DNA of 64,000 nucleotides from Coleophoma eucalyptorum (taxonomy: Eukaryota > Ascomycota > Leotiomycetes > Helotiales > Dermateaceae). Position 1 is the stretch's first letter, and the number at the start of each line of letters is the position of its first letter. Shown piece after piece: positions 22,928 through 35,270 of the stretch. The stretch covers positions 434,001 to 498,000 of the forward strand of contig JALRME010000026.1 of assembly GCA_026120035.1 (NCBI GenBank), read 5' to 3'. The notes under the pieces are model-generated. The model had not been told where the DNA came from. It made no database searches and saw nothing but the letters and a program-made list of their open reading frames with translations. A program made the translations under genes and the position numbers.

Positions 22928-24061
22928 TTACTCACTCATCTTTGCATCAAGTCCATTCAAGACGCCCTGGGTCTCTCTAACAAGATCCTTTCTTTTTTGT
23001 CTTGCGTCAGGATCTCCTTCAGTCTCGACAGCATCTAATTTCAACAATACCTCGTTCATGATGGTCTCGCTGAGCTTCTTGTGCTCGAAATCTTTCTTCT
23101 TTGGATCAGTCGGTGGTGCGGCCGTGAATTGGACACAAAGTGGTAGGATCTTGGTGTGAAAATGTGACGAGATAGCATTAAGCTTGTCAATCGGTGACTT
23201 CAAAACAGGTTGTGGTGACGGAGAAACGGTTCGCGAATTCGTGGATGATGGTCCAGTTCCATCTGCCCGAGGTGGAGACAGATTTCCATCACTCTTCTTG
23301 CCCTTCTTCTTTCCCTTCTTCTTTGACTTCCTCTTAAAAATTGATCCTCCACTCGCTTCCTCGCTCCCAGATCCCGAATCATTATCTTCTGGGCCATCGG
23401 AAACAATACATAGAATCTCTGACTCGTTTTTGAGGTTATAATCACGGCATGGCGCATAATCGTCTTTGAGTTGCTTTCCCTTGTAAAGCAGCTTCAAGTT
23501 CCGACTCTTGCTGTCCGGCAAGTCCATTACCGCCGCCGCGCGCTCCCGAACATCTCTCACCTGCAGTTTCCCATCTCCAATACTGTATGCAGGAAACTTG
23601 ACAGGGTATGTAATGCCTTTGTTCTTGATCAATAGCACATCGTCCTCCTCTTGCATCGATGGCGGTGGTCGAGAATGAGGATCATAGGTTCGTCTAGGTT
23701 CCGTCAAGTCCTCCGAAGTGATATATGAAAAGTCATCATCTGTGACGTGAGGAGGGTGCTGACGCGCACCGAATGGAGACAGTCGCTGCCCGCTCCAGAA
23801 ATTGGAGCCCCAGCGGCTCATTGAAACTGCTGCAGTGAGAACGAGGAGAATGCTACCTGCAACGACGGTAGGTGATGTAGAATCGAGATGGGTATACTGC
23901 GCTGCGGTACTGATGTATTCTTGGATTGATTCGGGAAGTTGCAGGTAGGCTTTGTTCAGGTGGAGAAACAGGTTATTGAGAGAGCTTTGGAGAGAGTCAG
24001 GAAGGCGCTGTATTGCAGATTGAGACAGGGTGGCACCTTGCGGAACCACTGCAGAAGCCAC
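22928..24061 (-). CDS. Membrane-anchored ubiquitin-like/BAG-domain co-chaperone
   Basis: Single exon, 377 aa. A hydrophobic helix at about residues 64-83 is followed by a polar linker, a ubiquitin-like domain at roughly 145-220 (ending [10 protein letters not shown], with the [11 protein letters not shown] core typical of the fold), a strongly basic run rich in KKKGKK near 240-255, and a C-terminal three-helix BAG domain at roughly 290-375. BAG domains bind the Hsp70 ATPase domain and promote nucleotide exchange; the Ubl points to the proteasome. The order TM-Ubl-BAG resembles fission-yeast Bag101/Bag102-type proteins and yeast Snl1, which sits in the ER/nuclear envelope. It shares an 852-bp divergent upstream region with the glutaredoxin gene. 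Confidence 0.87.
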   Translation of the reverse strand: MASAVVPQGATLSQSAIQRLPDSLQSSLNNLFLHLNKAYLQLPESIQEYISTAAQYTHLDSTSPTVVAGSILLVLTAAVSMSRWGSNFWSGQRLSPFGARQHPPHVTDDDFSYITSEDLTEPRRTYDPHSRPPPSMQEEDDVLLIKNKGITYPVKFPAYSIGDGKLQVRDVRERAAAVMDLPDSKSRNLKLLYKGKQLKDDYAPCRDYNLKNESEILCIVSDGPEDNDSGSGSEEASGGSIFKRKSKKKGKKKGKKSDGNLSPPRADGTGPSSTNSRTVSPSPQPVLKSPIDKLNAISSHFHTKILPLCVQFTAAPPTDPKKKDFEHKKLSETIMNEVLLKLDAVETEGDPDARQKRKDLVRETQGVLNGLDAKMSE

Positions 24062-24913
24062 TTTGTCTGATCAAGCCCTCTCTAAGGACTTATTATCGCC
24101 GTCGATATCGGTTCTGTAGAGTTGCTGGTTGGGGGAAGGTCAGGCAGGTGATGCAAAATGTTAGGGTGAACGAACGAACTATTTTGTAGATAACACCCCT
24201 CAAAGCAAGAGAAGCTTTATTCTAAGGCGGTCAAGCGCAATCAATTTAGTGGTTTATAAAGTAAGGTAGGTCGCAGGCGAAATGGCATGCAAAGAACGGG
24301 TATTCATAAATATAGATACTTCCTAGGAAGTATGAGATCACAGGTTCATTTTTTCTTTAATTCCAGTTTTTGGTTACCCAGAACGTTGACGCTATCCCCC
24401 GATCGCAGCATCGAACATGCCAGCACATCCTCGAACGAGACTGCCTTATGTAATCAATCTTTCCGTAAAGCCTCACATCACACGATTTTGAACAGCCAAG
24501 CATTAGCTCTGCATGCGCGCTCAAATATGCGAGTAAGCATCCTTTCTCCTTCTGTCATAGAATCGTTGTTAGCACAATAATCATTCAAGCCACAGACGGG
24601 GATGGCATCATTGATTGACAAATAATCAATGCCGAGTACTGAATGTACTTCGTGGACATAGTAAACCAGACGACGTTTTCTATCCAATCAGCTCGACCAT
24701 TTCTGGAACAGCGGATTTCGTCATTCCGCGGGGGGAGCTCGCCTGCTGAATAAAGCAATTCGAGCGCAATCTGAAGGCGAAACTACGACCCTTCACACTC
24801 CATACATAAATCATTTTCCGCTCTGCCTCTACTACCATACAGACTGTCAAGTCGCCAAGTTGCCCAACATTTCTTTCCTACGCAGATTCTTCTCCACAAC
24901 CAGTCCTGCAAAC
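24062..24913. other. Divergent promoter region, BAG protein and glutaredoxin
   Basis: The two stress-related genes are transcribed away from each other from this stretch. The last ~55 bases before the glutaredoxin ATG form an in-frame, presequence-like reading frame without an ATG (see findings). No other gene is supported. Confidence 0.5.
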
Positions 24914-25342
<429 letters not shown>

Positions 25343-25496
25343 AGGAATCGGTTTCGATGACATAGATCAAGAATGCCCTGTAATTTAGTGCTGAATGTAC
25401 ACACTTTGTGTTTCTACAATTAATCAGACACCGAAATCCAAAAGATCTTGACGAATAGTGGGGTTTTTTTGGTGCTATGATACAAGTTTTACAGTT

Positions 25497-26672
25497 TTAT
25501 ACATTTACTTTGTGCACTTGCGTTGCAACAGTACCAATCGGACGCTCTACAAATTCCATAACGCCAGAGATGATACTCTGTCTCGCTCCCTCGCTAGCAA
25601 CCGTGCTTCCACCGAGATAGTTGAGCCAGAGGCCTCTTGATATGCGCTCATCGTCCACCGAGCCCACTCTTTGGGCGCCATTCTTTCCATCATCATACCA
25701 CACAGCCAACTTACCCTTTGGATCGCGTAGTAGAAGGAGCTCTTTTTGCTTTGGCACACTTCCTCTGTTGAATAGTGCTTTGAAGTTGCTCACAGCAGCA
25801 CCAAAAGCCTCATCTCCAAACTCCTCCCTGTTTCTTTGCGCTCTTGCAGTGATCGATCTGACCCAAGCATCTCTCAAGTGATGGAAGTCTGTATTCCGTG
25901 TAGGTACGATTCTCACAAGTGTCCTCACACCGCCTTCCTTCAATATCTGACTCCAAACTTCTTCCCCCTTGACCGGGTCTAACAGAAGGTCGCGCAGCTT
26001 GTCCTTCTCACCAGCCACAAGAGTCGTAGCAGTTGAATCAATCTTCCTGATGAGGGCCTTCTGCAGAACAGCAATGTCCTCCGTAGCGATATACATGCCT
26101 ACAACGTAGACCTGGATGCCCAGAAAGCTCACAGTCCTAATTCCTAGCCCTATCAATTGGTATTCTATCATTCCAGGGTCGTCCTGCCGAATCACACCAC
26201 TTTCATCGTCGAAGAACTCGACAACTCGTGGAAATGTAGGCACCGTACTCGTCCCAGTCTCTACAACATCAGGTATTTCCTCAGGTTCCTCGCCCAACTT
26301 TTGAATAACGACTTTCCTTTCCTTGCCCAGAACCACGAGTGGATCATTTTGTCGGCCACTGTCCATCTTCTCTGGCTTCCCAGGAAGCGGTGCCCAGGTT
26401 GCTGTAACGTATATGCCCACCAGTCCTACCACAAAGCCAAATCCTGCATAGTATGACCGTCGCTTGTAATATGCTCTACGAGCGGCCTCGAGTCGATGGA
26501 GGGTAACGGCATCGAGGGGTTCTTTACCTCCGGCCGAAGGGTTGCGAGCTGGGCCCAAAGTTCTGCAGCTCGTCGTCAGATGGTGGCATCGCGACGAGGA
26601 AGACAATTGAGTTTGCGAGACACATCGAGGAGCGCCGCGCAGCGCGCGGACGGTAGGTGTCCGAAGACTCAT
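25497..26672 (-). CDS. AIM18: Aim18-like mitochondrial protein, chalcone-isomerase fold
   Basis: Single exon. I prefer the ATG at 26672 (product about 391 aa), because it opens a basic, Ser/Arg-rich mitochondrial presequence (MSLRTPTVRALRGAP); the frame also allows an upstream ATG at 26813 that would put 47 mostly polar residues in front. A transmembrane helix (FGFVVGLVGIYVTATW) follows at about residues 75-92 and the rest is the CHI-like domain, with IGLGIRTVSFLGIQVYVVGMYI as the clearest family segment and SRGLWLNYLGG near the end. Yeast Aim18/Aim46 are inner-membrane proteins of this fold with haem-binding rather than isomerase activity proposed. The molecular role remains unclear. Confidence 0.9.
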   Translation of the reverse strand: MSLRTPTVRALRGAPRCVSQTQLSSSSRCHHLTTSCRTLGPARNPSAGGKEPLDAVTLHRLEAARRAYYKRRSYYAGFGFVVGLVGIYVTATWAPLPGKPEKMDSGRQNDPLVVLGKERKVVIQKLGEEPEEIPDVVETGTSTVPTFPRVVEFFDDESGVIRQDDPGMIEYQLIGLGIRTVSFLGIQVYVVGMYIATEDIAVLQKALIRKIDSTATTLVAGEKDKLRDLLLDPVKGEEVWSQILKEGGVRTLVRIVPTRNTDFHHLRDAWVRSITARAQRNREEFGDEAFGAAVSNFKALFNRGSVPKQKELLLLRDPKGKLAVWYDDGKNGAQRVGSVDDERISRGLWLNYLGGSTVASEGARQSIISGVMEFVERPIGTVATQVHKVNV

Positions 26673-29600
26673 GGTTGATTGAAGATAGAGAAAAGTATGG
26701 TTGTTCGAAGAGATAGAGAATGATACATGCTCGCTCGCTTCCGAAAGCTGGGGTTGGAAGCTTGGGCAAATTGCAAGGCTTAGCTCCCATGCCACCCTGT
26801 AGCTTGTCGTCAAGGTAAACTAAAGAGATAACAACTATTTTGAAGGTTGGATATTTAATATCTATCACTTAGTTCGTAGGTTCTCAGATAACTCAATGGT
26901 AGCTACGATGTATTTTATCTTTCGGGGATTTTTGTTTTAGCATAGCCTGCGCGGATAAACTTCGTGGAGAGCCAGTTGCCTCTCCCCTTCGTCCCATTCT
27001 CTTCACCTTTGTAGCACCGACGGAGAACTAAGTGCTCGAAAGCATGCCGCTCTATCGAAGTTCGGAACCTTCTTCTAAGAAACAGAGACTCATTGTTTGC
27101 TTCTGAGTACATACTCATACATTCAAGGCGAGCATGAGCACTAGTCATCAGACAAAGATTGTCTCTCTCTGGTCCCATGGCTGCTCTCAATAGCATTGTT
27201 CTCTGGGAATTATAACTTGCAGAAAGACAGGACTGTATAGATAGGATTTGAAGTTTCTGCTGGAGCTTCTCAGTTCTGTTCTAGGAAAATCTGTTGTGTC
27301 GATTACAATGCGCTCGTCAAGTAGGTTTAATATATGGATGTCTGGTGTATGTCAGCCAATCCGATTCAAATATCATTTTTACCACATTGTAGTGCCTGTA
27401 GGTTTACATATTTTCCAATGCTGTGACCAGAAATTTCCTCATAGCTTCGATAATAGTATACAAGTCCGTGACCAGCACGCTATTACATATTTGCAAGCTC
27501 TTCGATCCAGTATCCTCGCAACATACGTCGTCCTTTGGCTGTAGCCGCGGACCTATGGTTTGTGAGAGTTTAACAGAGACGATCTATAATGCTTCCCGTC
27601 CAACCAAAAGATTGGATCGTGGCTATTCTCTCACCATAGCGTAGTAGAATGACCACAGCATACTAGTTGATCTAATGGATATCAACTTGTACGAAAGTCT
27701 GTCTTCGTCGCTTTCGCTGGATTCTGGTGATTCTAGCCTCAAAAATACTTGCAACTTCTTTTGCGCACCGTACATTAGCTGAATATTCCAGGCTTAAGTA
27801 GCATGTATCCAAGCCTAACCTAATGAAATGTTGACGAGCCAGAGTTTCGAAAAGCCCTCAAGTCTCCTCACGTTCAAGGTGCGAGCTCACTATGAATGAT
27901 CTTCGGATGCAAGGTTGCATCCGACTTGATGGTTCCATCGGTGGAAGCAAGGTCGGAAAAGACGCGTAAAGGCTAAATTCTCCGAGTCAGAGCCTAACCT
28001 GGGAGAATTTTGGAATGAAGACCTCTTTGCCAAAGGTGAACGTGCCGCAATCGAATTAGTTTCAAAGGCTTGAGTGGTTACATTTTATGTATTGAATGTT
28101 TTACAAGAACCGCGTCCTACGTATCCGAACTATGGCTTCCAAACTCCCTTTAATATCCCCAGGGTACAGTTTAACTTAGCTTATGCAATATAAGCATTTT
28201 TGGAGGACTTTGGTACGGTCTAGTTATTTGACTTTCATGCTAGTAACAGCATATTACTCTTTTCTAGCTCTTTGCTACTGCCTAGTCCACCACGACTAAC
28301 CAAAGCTTCAGGAATCCGGGGTTTATCTAGGAAACAATGACGAACTCAAATACTACAACCACTATCCAATAGTAGTATATCAAAATCGTACTGGACAACG
28401 ATATTCGAAGTATCCTGTGGGATAAAATATATTTCTATCCATCTGTATTGTCGCCAGGTAAGGCCCCGAAAATAATTATGCATTCTACCTTCTTCAGAGG
28501 AAGAAGAGGGAGTTAATCAGTTCAGTTATCAGCTGGCCCATATATTCGCAGCTGCCAAATTGGCACAAGAACCCGCTCATCACTACTACGGGCTTTCCTG
28601 ATCTAGGTCCAACAAGTGACTTGGCAGCCAATACAGTGACCGTGCTTCTGGTTGGGTGAGATCCGATAATTCTTCGTGACTGGTGGTCTATTTAGGCATG
28701 ACCACAACAAAACTCAACAGTACCACAATATTATTGGCGAAAGGCAAGTATTACTCCCTTGAATCTATGAGCTAACGTTTTCTTAACTGGCATGCACATG
28801 GAATCGCGCAATGTAGAATCGTAGGGAGTAGAGGTAAAGTAAAAAATGTGTTGCTACACTTTTAACTGATCTGGAAAGTAATCAGGATCTAAAATTGCAA
28901 AGTACAGCACTTTGCGCTTCTGACGTGACTACAAACTGTTTTACCAGTAATACTAGCTTGGGCTTGACGCCTGAATCTTTATGCACCAAAGGCCGTGGGT
29001 ACAGAGTGCTATGTTTGAGCATAATGTCTGTGTTAATGTCTGTGTTAGTAGGTCAGTATCAAAGCAGTTCTGCCCTCGCTTAATTTTGTTCAGATGCCAA
29101 TGTATCTAGCTCTATTGATACCCAATTAGCAATTATTATGCACCTTTGTATTTATAATTATAGTGTAGTATAATGGTTCAATAGATCTGAACGTACGCAA
29201 CAATATCGATACTTGTCGGTGCAAATCGGATACGGACAACTGTAAGGATCTTACCTATTTTTAACGAATCCTATTTAAAAAACTGTATGAAAGTCAAGTT
29301 ATTCAAATATATCGAGCTTACATGGCAGTATGAATTTCAATTACTGGTGGCCATTGCTATTGTTAAGTGTTATATCCAATAACCGTATTGTACGACCAGT
29401 TCACCTGTCTATTTCTATATTAATAGAGAATGTCTGGAAGTGAAGGAAGTTTTCGCAAAGCACTGCTCAAGCAAAGTGCCTCCGGACGTTGATATTGCAG
29501 ACTTCATAGTTATTTTATACTTTAATTTAGGGTGTATGTCATAGATGGAAGGCCGTTCCCTTACAGAGTTAAGAATGTCCTAGACCACTGACAGTGACTT

Positions 29601-30279
29601 TGCTTGTTCATATGTTGTACCAAGAGACTATTCATTTAAAACTTGGTATCAGCGTAATGGTTACTGGCAAAAAGTGAGACTTATATGCGTTTCTAGATAA
29701 CATAGTCATGTAACAGGTAAAACACAACCAACATCAGGCTCTAAAACTCTTCTCGAACGGATATTCTCCCAAGGTCCAGTCAGAAGTGATATCACGTGCA
29801 TAATTCTCCGTCGCGCCTGCATAATTAAGCGGGCCAATTAGTGCCGCTATACTCTAGTGCGGACCAGACCAGACCACCATCCGTCCGCTCAAACATCATG
29901 GAATCCGATCACAAAGCATAGACTGAAGTAAGCACCTGCAATTTCAACCTCAACTTCTTCGGACTGTCAACTCTCGGTACCTCGCGCGAAAGTGGTATCA
30001 CCAGCGACAGCCTCAACCTCATGTCGACTTGACCATCGCCATCTGCCAGCAGGAATACAGTGTGTTCACGCAAGGCTGAGCGAGCCTGCGCGGACGTCCC
30101 CCTTTGCCTCAACGTTCACTCTGACACTTCAGTGTCGCCCCTGTTTATCCGATTCTACTCGACAATCTCCTCGTTCCTTCGCTACCTACATCGACATTAC
30201 ATACCGACGACATCTCTAGGCTCGTGCCTACCCGGCCCTTCATTGTAACTGCCTTGGTAATCACGGCGGGTTAACAACC
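26673..30279. other. 3.6-kb gene-free, partly AT-rich stretch; Aim18 promoter and Grr1 leader
   Basis: Stop codons crowd all frames and no open frame shows a domain or coding bias. AT richness is marked at about 28.7-29.4 kb: a hand count of 29101-29160 gives 16 G+C in 60. Two near-adjacent perfect hairpins occur at 27904-27939. The last 400 bp is GC-richer and probably is the Grr1 promoter and leader, with two short upstream reading frames at 29898 and 30021. I could not recognise transposase, reverse transcriptase or terminal repeats. Confidence 0.5.
27904..27939. repeat. Two adjacent short inverted repeats (hairpins)
   Basis: The first has nine-base arms CGGATGCAA and TTGCATCCG separated by GG. 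The second, four bases later, has five-base arms GATGG and CCATC separated by TT. Both lie in the non-coding stretch between Aim18 and the Grr1 gene. Confidence 0.6.
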
Positions 30280-32295
30280 ATGCGGGGCTCTGTACCAGTC
30301 ATGGCTCCTCTCGATACCGATGCGTCTTATCGCGCTACTCCCGAGATCGAGGGCGATTCACAGTCTTCTTCAAGCAATTCACCAGCACGCGCAGACTTCG
30401 AGGAATCCGACTTCTACGCTGGCAACAATGACTCGCAATCATCGTTAGGCGTACCAACCTTCCAGGACATGGCAGTCTCCGAGGAATCATGTGTGCCTCC
30501 AGTACATCGCTTGCCAGCAGAGGTCCTTATTGCAATCTTCTCAAAGCTGACGAGCTCTCACGATCTTCTGAACAGCATGTTGGTCTCCAAGGAATGGGCA
30601 AGGAATGCCGTCGATCTACTTTGGCACCGACCAGCATGCACGTCCTGGGAGAAACACACATCTATCTGCTACACACTGTCTAAGCAAGAATCTTTCTTTC
30701 CCTATCGGGAATTTGTCAAGCGCCTGAATCTCGCAGCACTGAACAACAAAGTCAACGACGGCAGTGTTGAACCGCTTTCAGTCTGCACAAGAGTAGAGAG
30801 GTTAACATTGACGATGTGTGAAGGACTCACAGACTCTGGGTTGATTAGCCTTGTCACCGACAGCAGTCATCTCCTAGCACTCGATATTTCTGGAGATACG
30901 CAAATAACAGACGCATCCATGTTTGCACTTGCCAACAACTGCAGAAAGTTGCAAGGACTTAATATATCATCCTGCAAGAAGATATCCCCCGAATCTATGA
31001 TTGCCGTGGCAAAGAACTGCAATTATATCAAGCGGGTACGAAATAATTTCTTTGCTAGACTGGCTATATACTAACTACTAGCAGCTGAAGCTCAATGAAT
31101 GCGACCAGTTGGACGACGCTGCCATTACTGCCTTCGCTATTAATTGCCCGAATATCCTTGAAATTGATCTACATCAGTGTCGAAACATTGGCAATGAGCC
31201 AGTCACCGCACTTCTATCCCAGGGCAGAAGTCTACGAGAGCTACGTTTGGCAAACTGCGACTTGATCAGTGACGATGCTTTCTTAAGCCTCCCCTCCCGC
31301 CAGATATACGAAAATCTTCGAATACTGGATCTCACAAGCTGCGCACGACTCACAGATCGTGCAATCGAGAAGATCATTGACGTTGCTCCTCGACTTCGTA
31401 ATTTGGTGTTCGCAAAATGTAGGAATTTAACAGACGTTGCTGTTCATGCTATCAGCAGACTCGGGAAGAACCTACACTACCTCCACCTAGGTCACTGTGG
31501 CCAGATCACTGATGCTGCCGTTATGCACCTTGTACGTTCTTGTAATCGGATCAGATACATAGATCTTGGTTGCTGTACTCATCTGACGGATGATTCCGTT
31601 ACCATGTTGGCAACGCTCCCTAAGCTCCGCCGCATTGGTCTTGTCAAATGCTCGAACATTACAGACCAGAGTGTTTATGCTCTTGCCTCTTCTTCGCCAC
31701 ATAGAGGTAGGCTTGCTGACCGCGGTGGTCATGGGGCGGACATGCTACATTCAGGCAGTAGTCTCGAGCGAGTACATCTTAGTTACTGCACCAATCTGAC
31801 TTTGAAGGTATGTATACATGACATCATCCTGAATAGGTAATTCTAATGGTAAACAGAGCATTGTCGTCTTACTGAATAGCTGCCAACGGTTGACTCATTT
31901 GAGCTTGACTGGAGTACAAGCCTTCCTACGGGATGATCTAGAAGCATTCTGCAGAGACGCTCCTCCTGGTAAATCAGCCCTCATAACTAAACTCCATTGA
32001 ATACTAACATTCTACAGAATTTACAGAACATCAACGCAACGTTTTCTGCGTATTTTCCGGTCCTGGTGTTACTGACTTGCGTCATTATCTCAATTCCAGT
32101 GACGAGGTCAGCGTGTTGAGAGCGAGGCGGCAAGCGAGACAAGAGGCGGGAGTACAAGCTTTACTGGACGATGAACCCATGGGCGGGATGCATGGCACTA
32201 CAATACTGAATACCGACGACGACCCAGACGTCGATGGAGACGAAGAACTTGAGGAGGGCGAGATAAGTCAAAACTTTGATAACGTCCCTGCGTAA
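30280..32295 (+). CDS. GRR1: Grr1-like F-box/leucine-rich-repeat protein of an SCF ubiquitin ligase
   Basis: Substrate-recognition subunit of SCF-Grr1, which in yeasts targets cyclins and nutrient-signalling proteins. Four exons: 30280-31035, 31085-31807, 31857-31968 and 32018-32295; phases agree, product 622 aa. The F-box is VHRLPAEVLIAIFSKL and following residues, about 68-112. From about residue 165 to 500 there are roughly a dozen cysteine-containing LRRs of the LxxLxLxxCxxITDxAV type. The C-terminal part with EHQRNVFCVFSGPGVTDLR matches the conserved fungal tail, which ends in an acidic stretch (EELEEGE). One LRR loop carries an insertion reading ASSSPHRGRLADRGGHGADML. A second in-frame ATG at 30301 is possible as start. 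In filamentous fungi the orthologue (GrrA) is needed for sexual spore formation. Confidence 0.94.
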
Positions 32296-33119
32296 ATTAC
32301 CCCGCGTAAATGGCCATGTCAGGAGATGGATCAAAATTGTGAGGTGTATTGGTAAGGCTGCAGACCAGTCCTTTTTTGCTGCGATTAGAAGTCCTAACCC
32401 GACAGGGCTGGAGTAACTTGGGGGATACAGAAATGCTAGCATGGCATTCTAATAACGGCCTTATCATTTTTCTGCACGGCGTTGTCCCCTTTCATGGTAT
32501 ATATGTCTGGTGGGGGTTCTGGTCTGTTTGTGTCATTTCTCAGCAAAGGAAAGAATGGGACAGGAAATGGAGTTCTGGGCATGGCGTTTATCCTACAGAC
32601 ATGTTTCATCTATGACTTTGTATCTTGTTAGTCAAAGATTGGCATGTATGAGGAACCAGTGGGAGAGTCCCTCCTTTTTCTAAGGTAGCAGCATAGAATA
32701 TCCTTGAAGACCTATGGAAGAAGCTTCTTGCTTACAAGAGAAGTACTTTCATCTTGATACACTAAATACCCTTGTGCTTTTATTGTGACGTAATCTTTGT
32801 CTACTTCGATATGAGTTTGTATCTGACTGTTTTGCCTAACTGATCTGACTGTTGAGTAGTTAACAACAGGGACATGATTGGTTGCAATTATACACGCAAC
32901 ATGTAAGTGACAAAATAAGTCCATCTAGCCTGTGCTGGCATCTACTTCTGGGGACTTGGCTCCGCCCAAGAGGTGCAGCAAGAAGCCGGGGAAAAGAAGC
33001 TAGCTGGATGGATTGACAAAATCAGGGGAATTTCTGCGTAGATAGGATAACGAGATGCTAAGCACACCATGTTCAAAAGGTGTGTTTTATACACCAGATG
33101 AGGCTTACTGCTTTAACAA

Positions 33120-33130
33120 CCCCCCCCCCC
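33120..33130. repeat. Poly-C tract (11 C)
   Basis: Uninterrupted homopolymer followed by TCCC in non-coding DNA. On the minus strand it is a G run able to form G-quadruplex-like structure. Confidence 0.85.
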
Positions 33131-33968
33131 TCCCAGCCACCTATATCAAGATTCCTAGGGACTGAGCTGTTTTCATCTTGTTTTCACTCTGCCGGCACTT
33201 CGATAATCAAATCAAGGGTGAGACAGGGTGAATGGACCATGACGAGGAGATTGGGAAGCGTCAAACAAGTGAAAACTTGGGCTTTGCTACGAAGGAAGGA
33301 CGTCGGCCGTTCGTGAACGGGGGTGAGGTGGATGGTTTATCAAAGTTAAGCGACGAATTCATCCTTGCATATAGGTAGCTGCACTAGGCTGGACAGTTGA
33401 ATGGCATAGGTTGATTCTGACTGTCTTATGAGCTGCTGGAGGCTATTGGCCAACACAATGCACCTCGGGAAATAAAAACCTTCTCTATCTGAGTAGGACA
33501 GTCTTGTCGATTCAATTGAAGCACTGCGTAGTGGATGTAGAAGTATAGCTCAAAACCAATGGCGCTCGGTAGTTTGTCATAATGGCGATCTTTGGACGGC
33601 ATAGGAGGTATTGTTTCCTTTTTGGGTTCTTATTATGCTGTTAGTAATCTTTGCTATATTGTTTCTCGGGTAGTTCGTCACTTTCTTTACTCGCTTCTCA
33701 TGATTGTACAAATCTTATTCCTCTTCCCCCCTCTTCTCTAACAGAATTATTACAACCACCGATTAGAATGGCTTCAAACGAATGCGAAAATCCTCTGGTA
33801 TACCCGGGTATACAACATAGGATAAGTTGTCGAAGAAAATTAATATCACCGCAACCGAGAAGCCGATTTTGTACTCGATGTTAAGGATGTAAGAATCAGT
33901 CTGGGGTCTGAGAGCTATGAAGATGGAATTTATAAATGAGCCAGTTCCGGAGGTGGCATGATGGCGTT

Positions 33969-33982
33969 GGGGGGGGGGGGGG
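33969..33982. repeat. Poly-G tract (14 G)
   Basis: Uninterrupted homopolymer in the same non-coding stretch as the poly-C tract about 840 bp away, in the opposite sense. Its exact length may be uncertain in any assembly. Confidence 0.85.
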
Positions 33983-35270
33983 TGGTCAGTCGACGGAAAT
34001 ATCCCCTAAGTGGAAATTTTTGAGAATTGGAAAGGCAAGAACGAACACCAAAACCAAAAGGAAAGCCCAACACCGAGAGAGAACGTTTCTTACACACAAA
34101 GGAAGATATGAGTGAGTATTTACGAATTCACCGTCTGTTCCTGAGCCGCAAGACATTCAATCGCTTTCCAAGCCCTCGAACTCTACATTTCCTTACACAT
34201 AATGGTAAAAAACATGAGCTTTCAAGAATCTAACCCCCCCATCCGATTCCTGCGTCGCAGAAATATATTATCTCTCCCTAAACTCCTCAATTCCGTATCG
34301 GGAGGCGGAGAGTAAATATACATACATACATGGCTGCTCCGACTCCGACCAGCCAAAAAAGGCACCATCTCGCCAACGAGATGGCAATGCTATGCAAAGG
34401 AGCGACGAAAGCCGGCCTGCTTCATCATCTAAAAAGCCCACAAAGAAAATGATGCATGAAATTTCCAAGTTACTACCGGCTTGCTGGGTTGGCAGAGGCG
34501 GCAGTGCGGGTAAAGGTACATGAGGATAAGGTTTTGCAAGGGCCTTTGCAGGAACCCGGTATCACTTTGAAACCTGGGTTGGGGCAAGCGAATAGGTTAC
34601 ATGACAGAGAAGATGCGATGATGCCATGTATGATTGACAGCAAGCGCTAAGACTTCAGACGAGGATAACCTTGACCTGTCTGACTATGAATGTTATTTTC
34701 TTCCATTGTTGGTATTGGTGGTTCTTGTCGTGTTTTGGTTTTCATAAGCAAATACGTACTGAGAGGTTGCGATACTTGCCAAATAGACGACTTACATCAG
34801 GGGTCTAGTCAGGAGGTGAAATATAGGTGTGAATGATGAGATCGCTTGATATGAAACAAGACTACAGCTAAGAAGGTCGATGATACTGTTTGACGGAGCA
34901 TAAACCCACTTTTTGCTGAGAGCTTTCAGACTGTCTTTTGTGAATTTGCTGACCTCATATTGTATTGACAAGATATATACAAAATCACCCATCGAATATC
35001 AAGGGTGACGGATGTAAACAGATGTAGGCACACCATGCACGCCCTGAACATGACTGCCTATCTGAAAGCAAAAGAGCCCTTTCATTCTATGTAGACCGAA
35101 ATATGAATTCCTGTACATAGGTTGTGTATCCTTCCTCGCCAATCATTTCTTACTCTAACGATCTCTTGTCTATTCCGTAGGGGTTTCTGATTTAAAGCCA
35201 AATCATAGGGTATGGGTTGCTGCTCAAGACTAGCCGTCCCATTTCGTATTAATCTTAACCCATCTAGTAC

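Larger units (their letters stand above)
32296..35270. other. 3-kb intergenic stretch between convergent genes
   Basis: It lies downstream of both the Grr1-like gene and the oxidoreductase, so no coding promoter is required here. It contains a run of 11 C at 33120-33130 and 14 G at 33969-33982. No open frame has a domain or consistent coding composition. A non-coding RNA cannot be excluded. Confidence 0.5.

Noticed and set aside
26880..26915. A-box-like bases ACTCAATGGTAGC suggesting a tRNA
   Set aside because: No B-box or cloverleaf could be assembled downstream.
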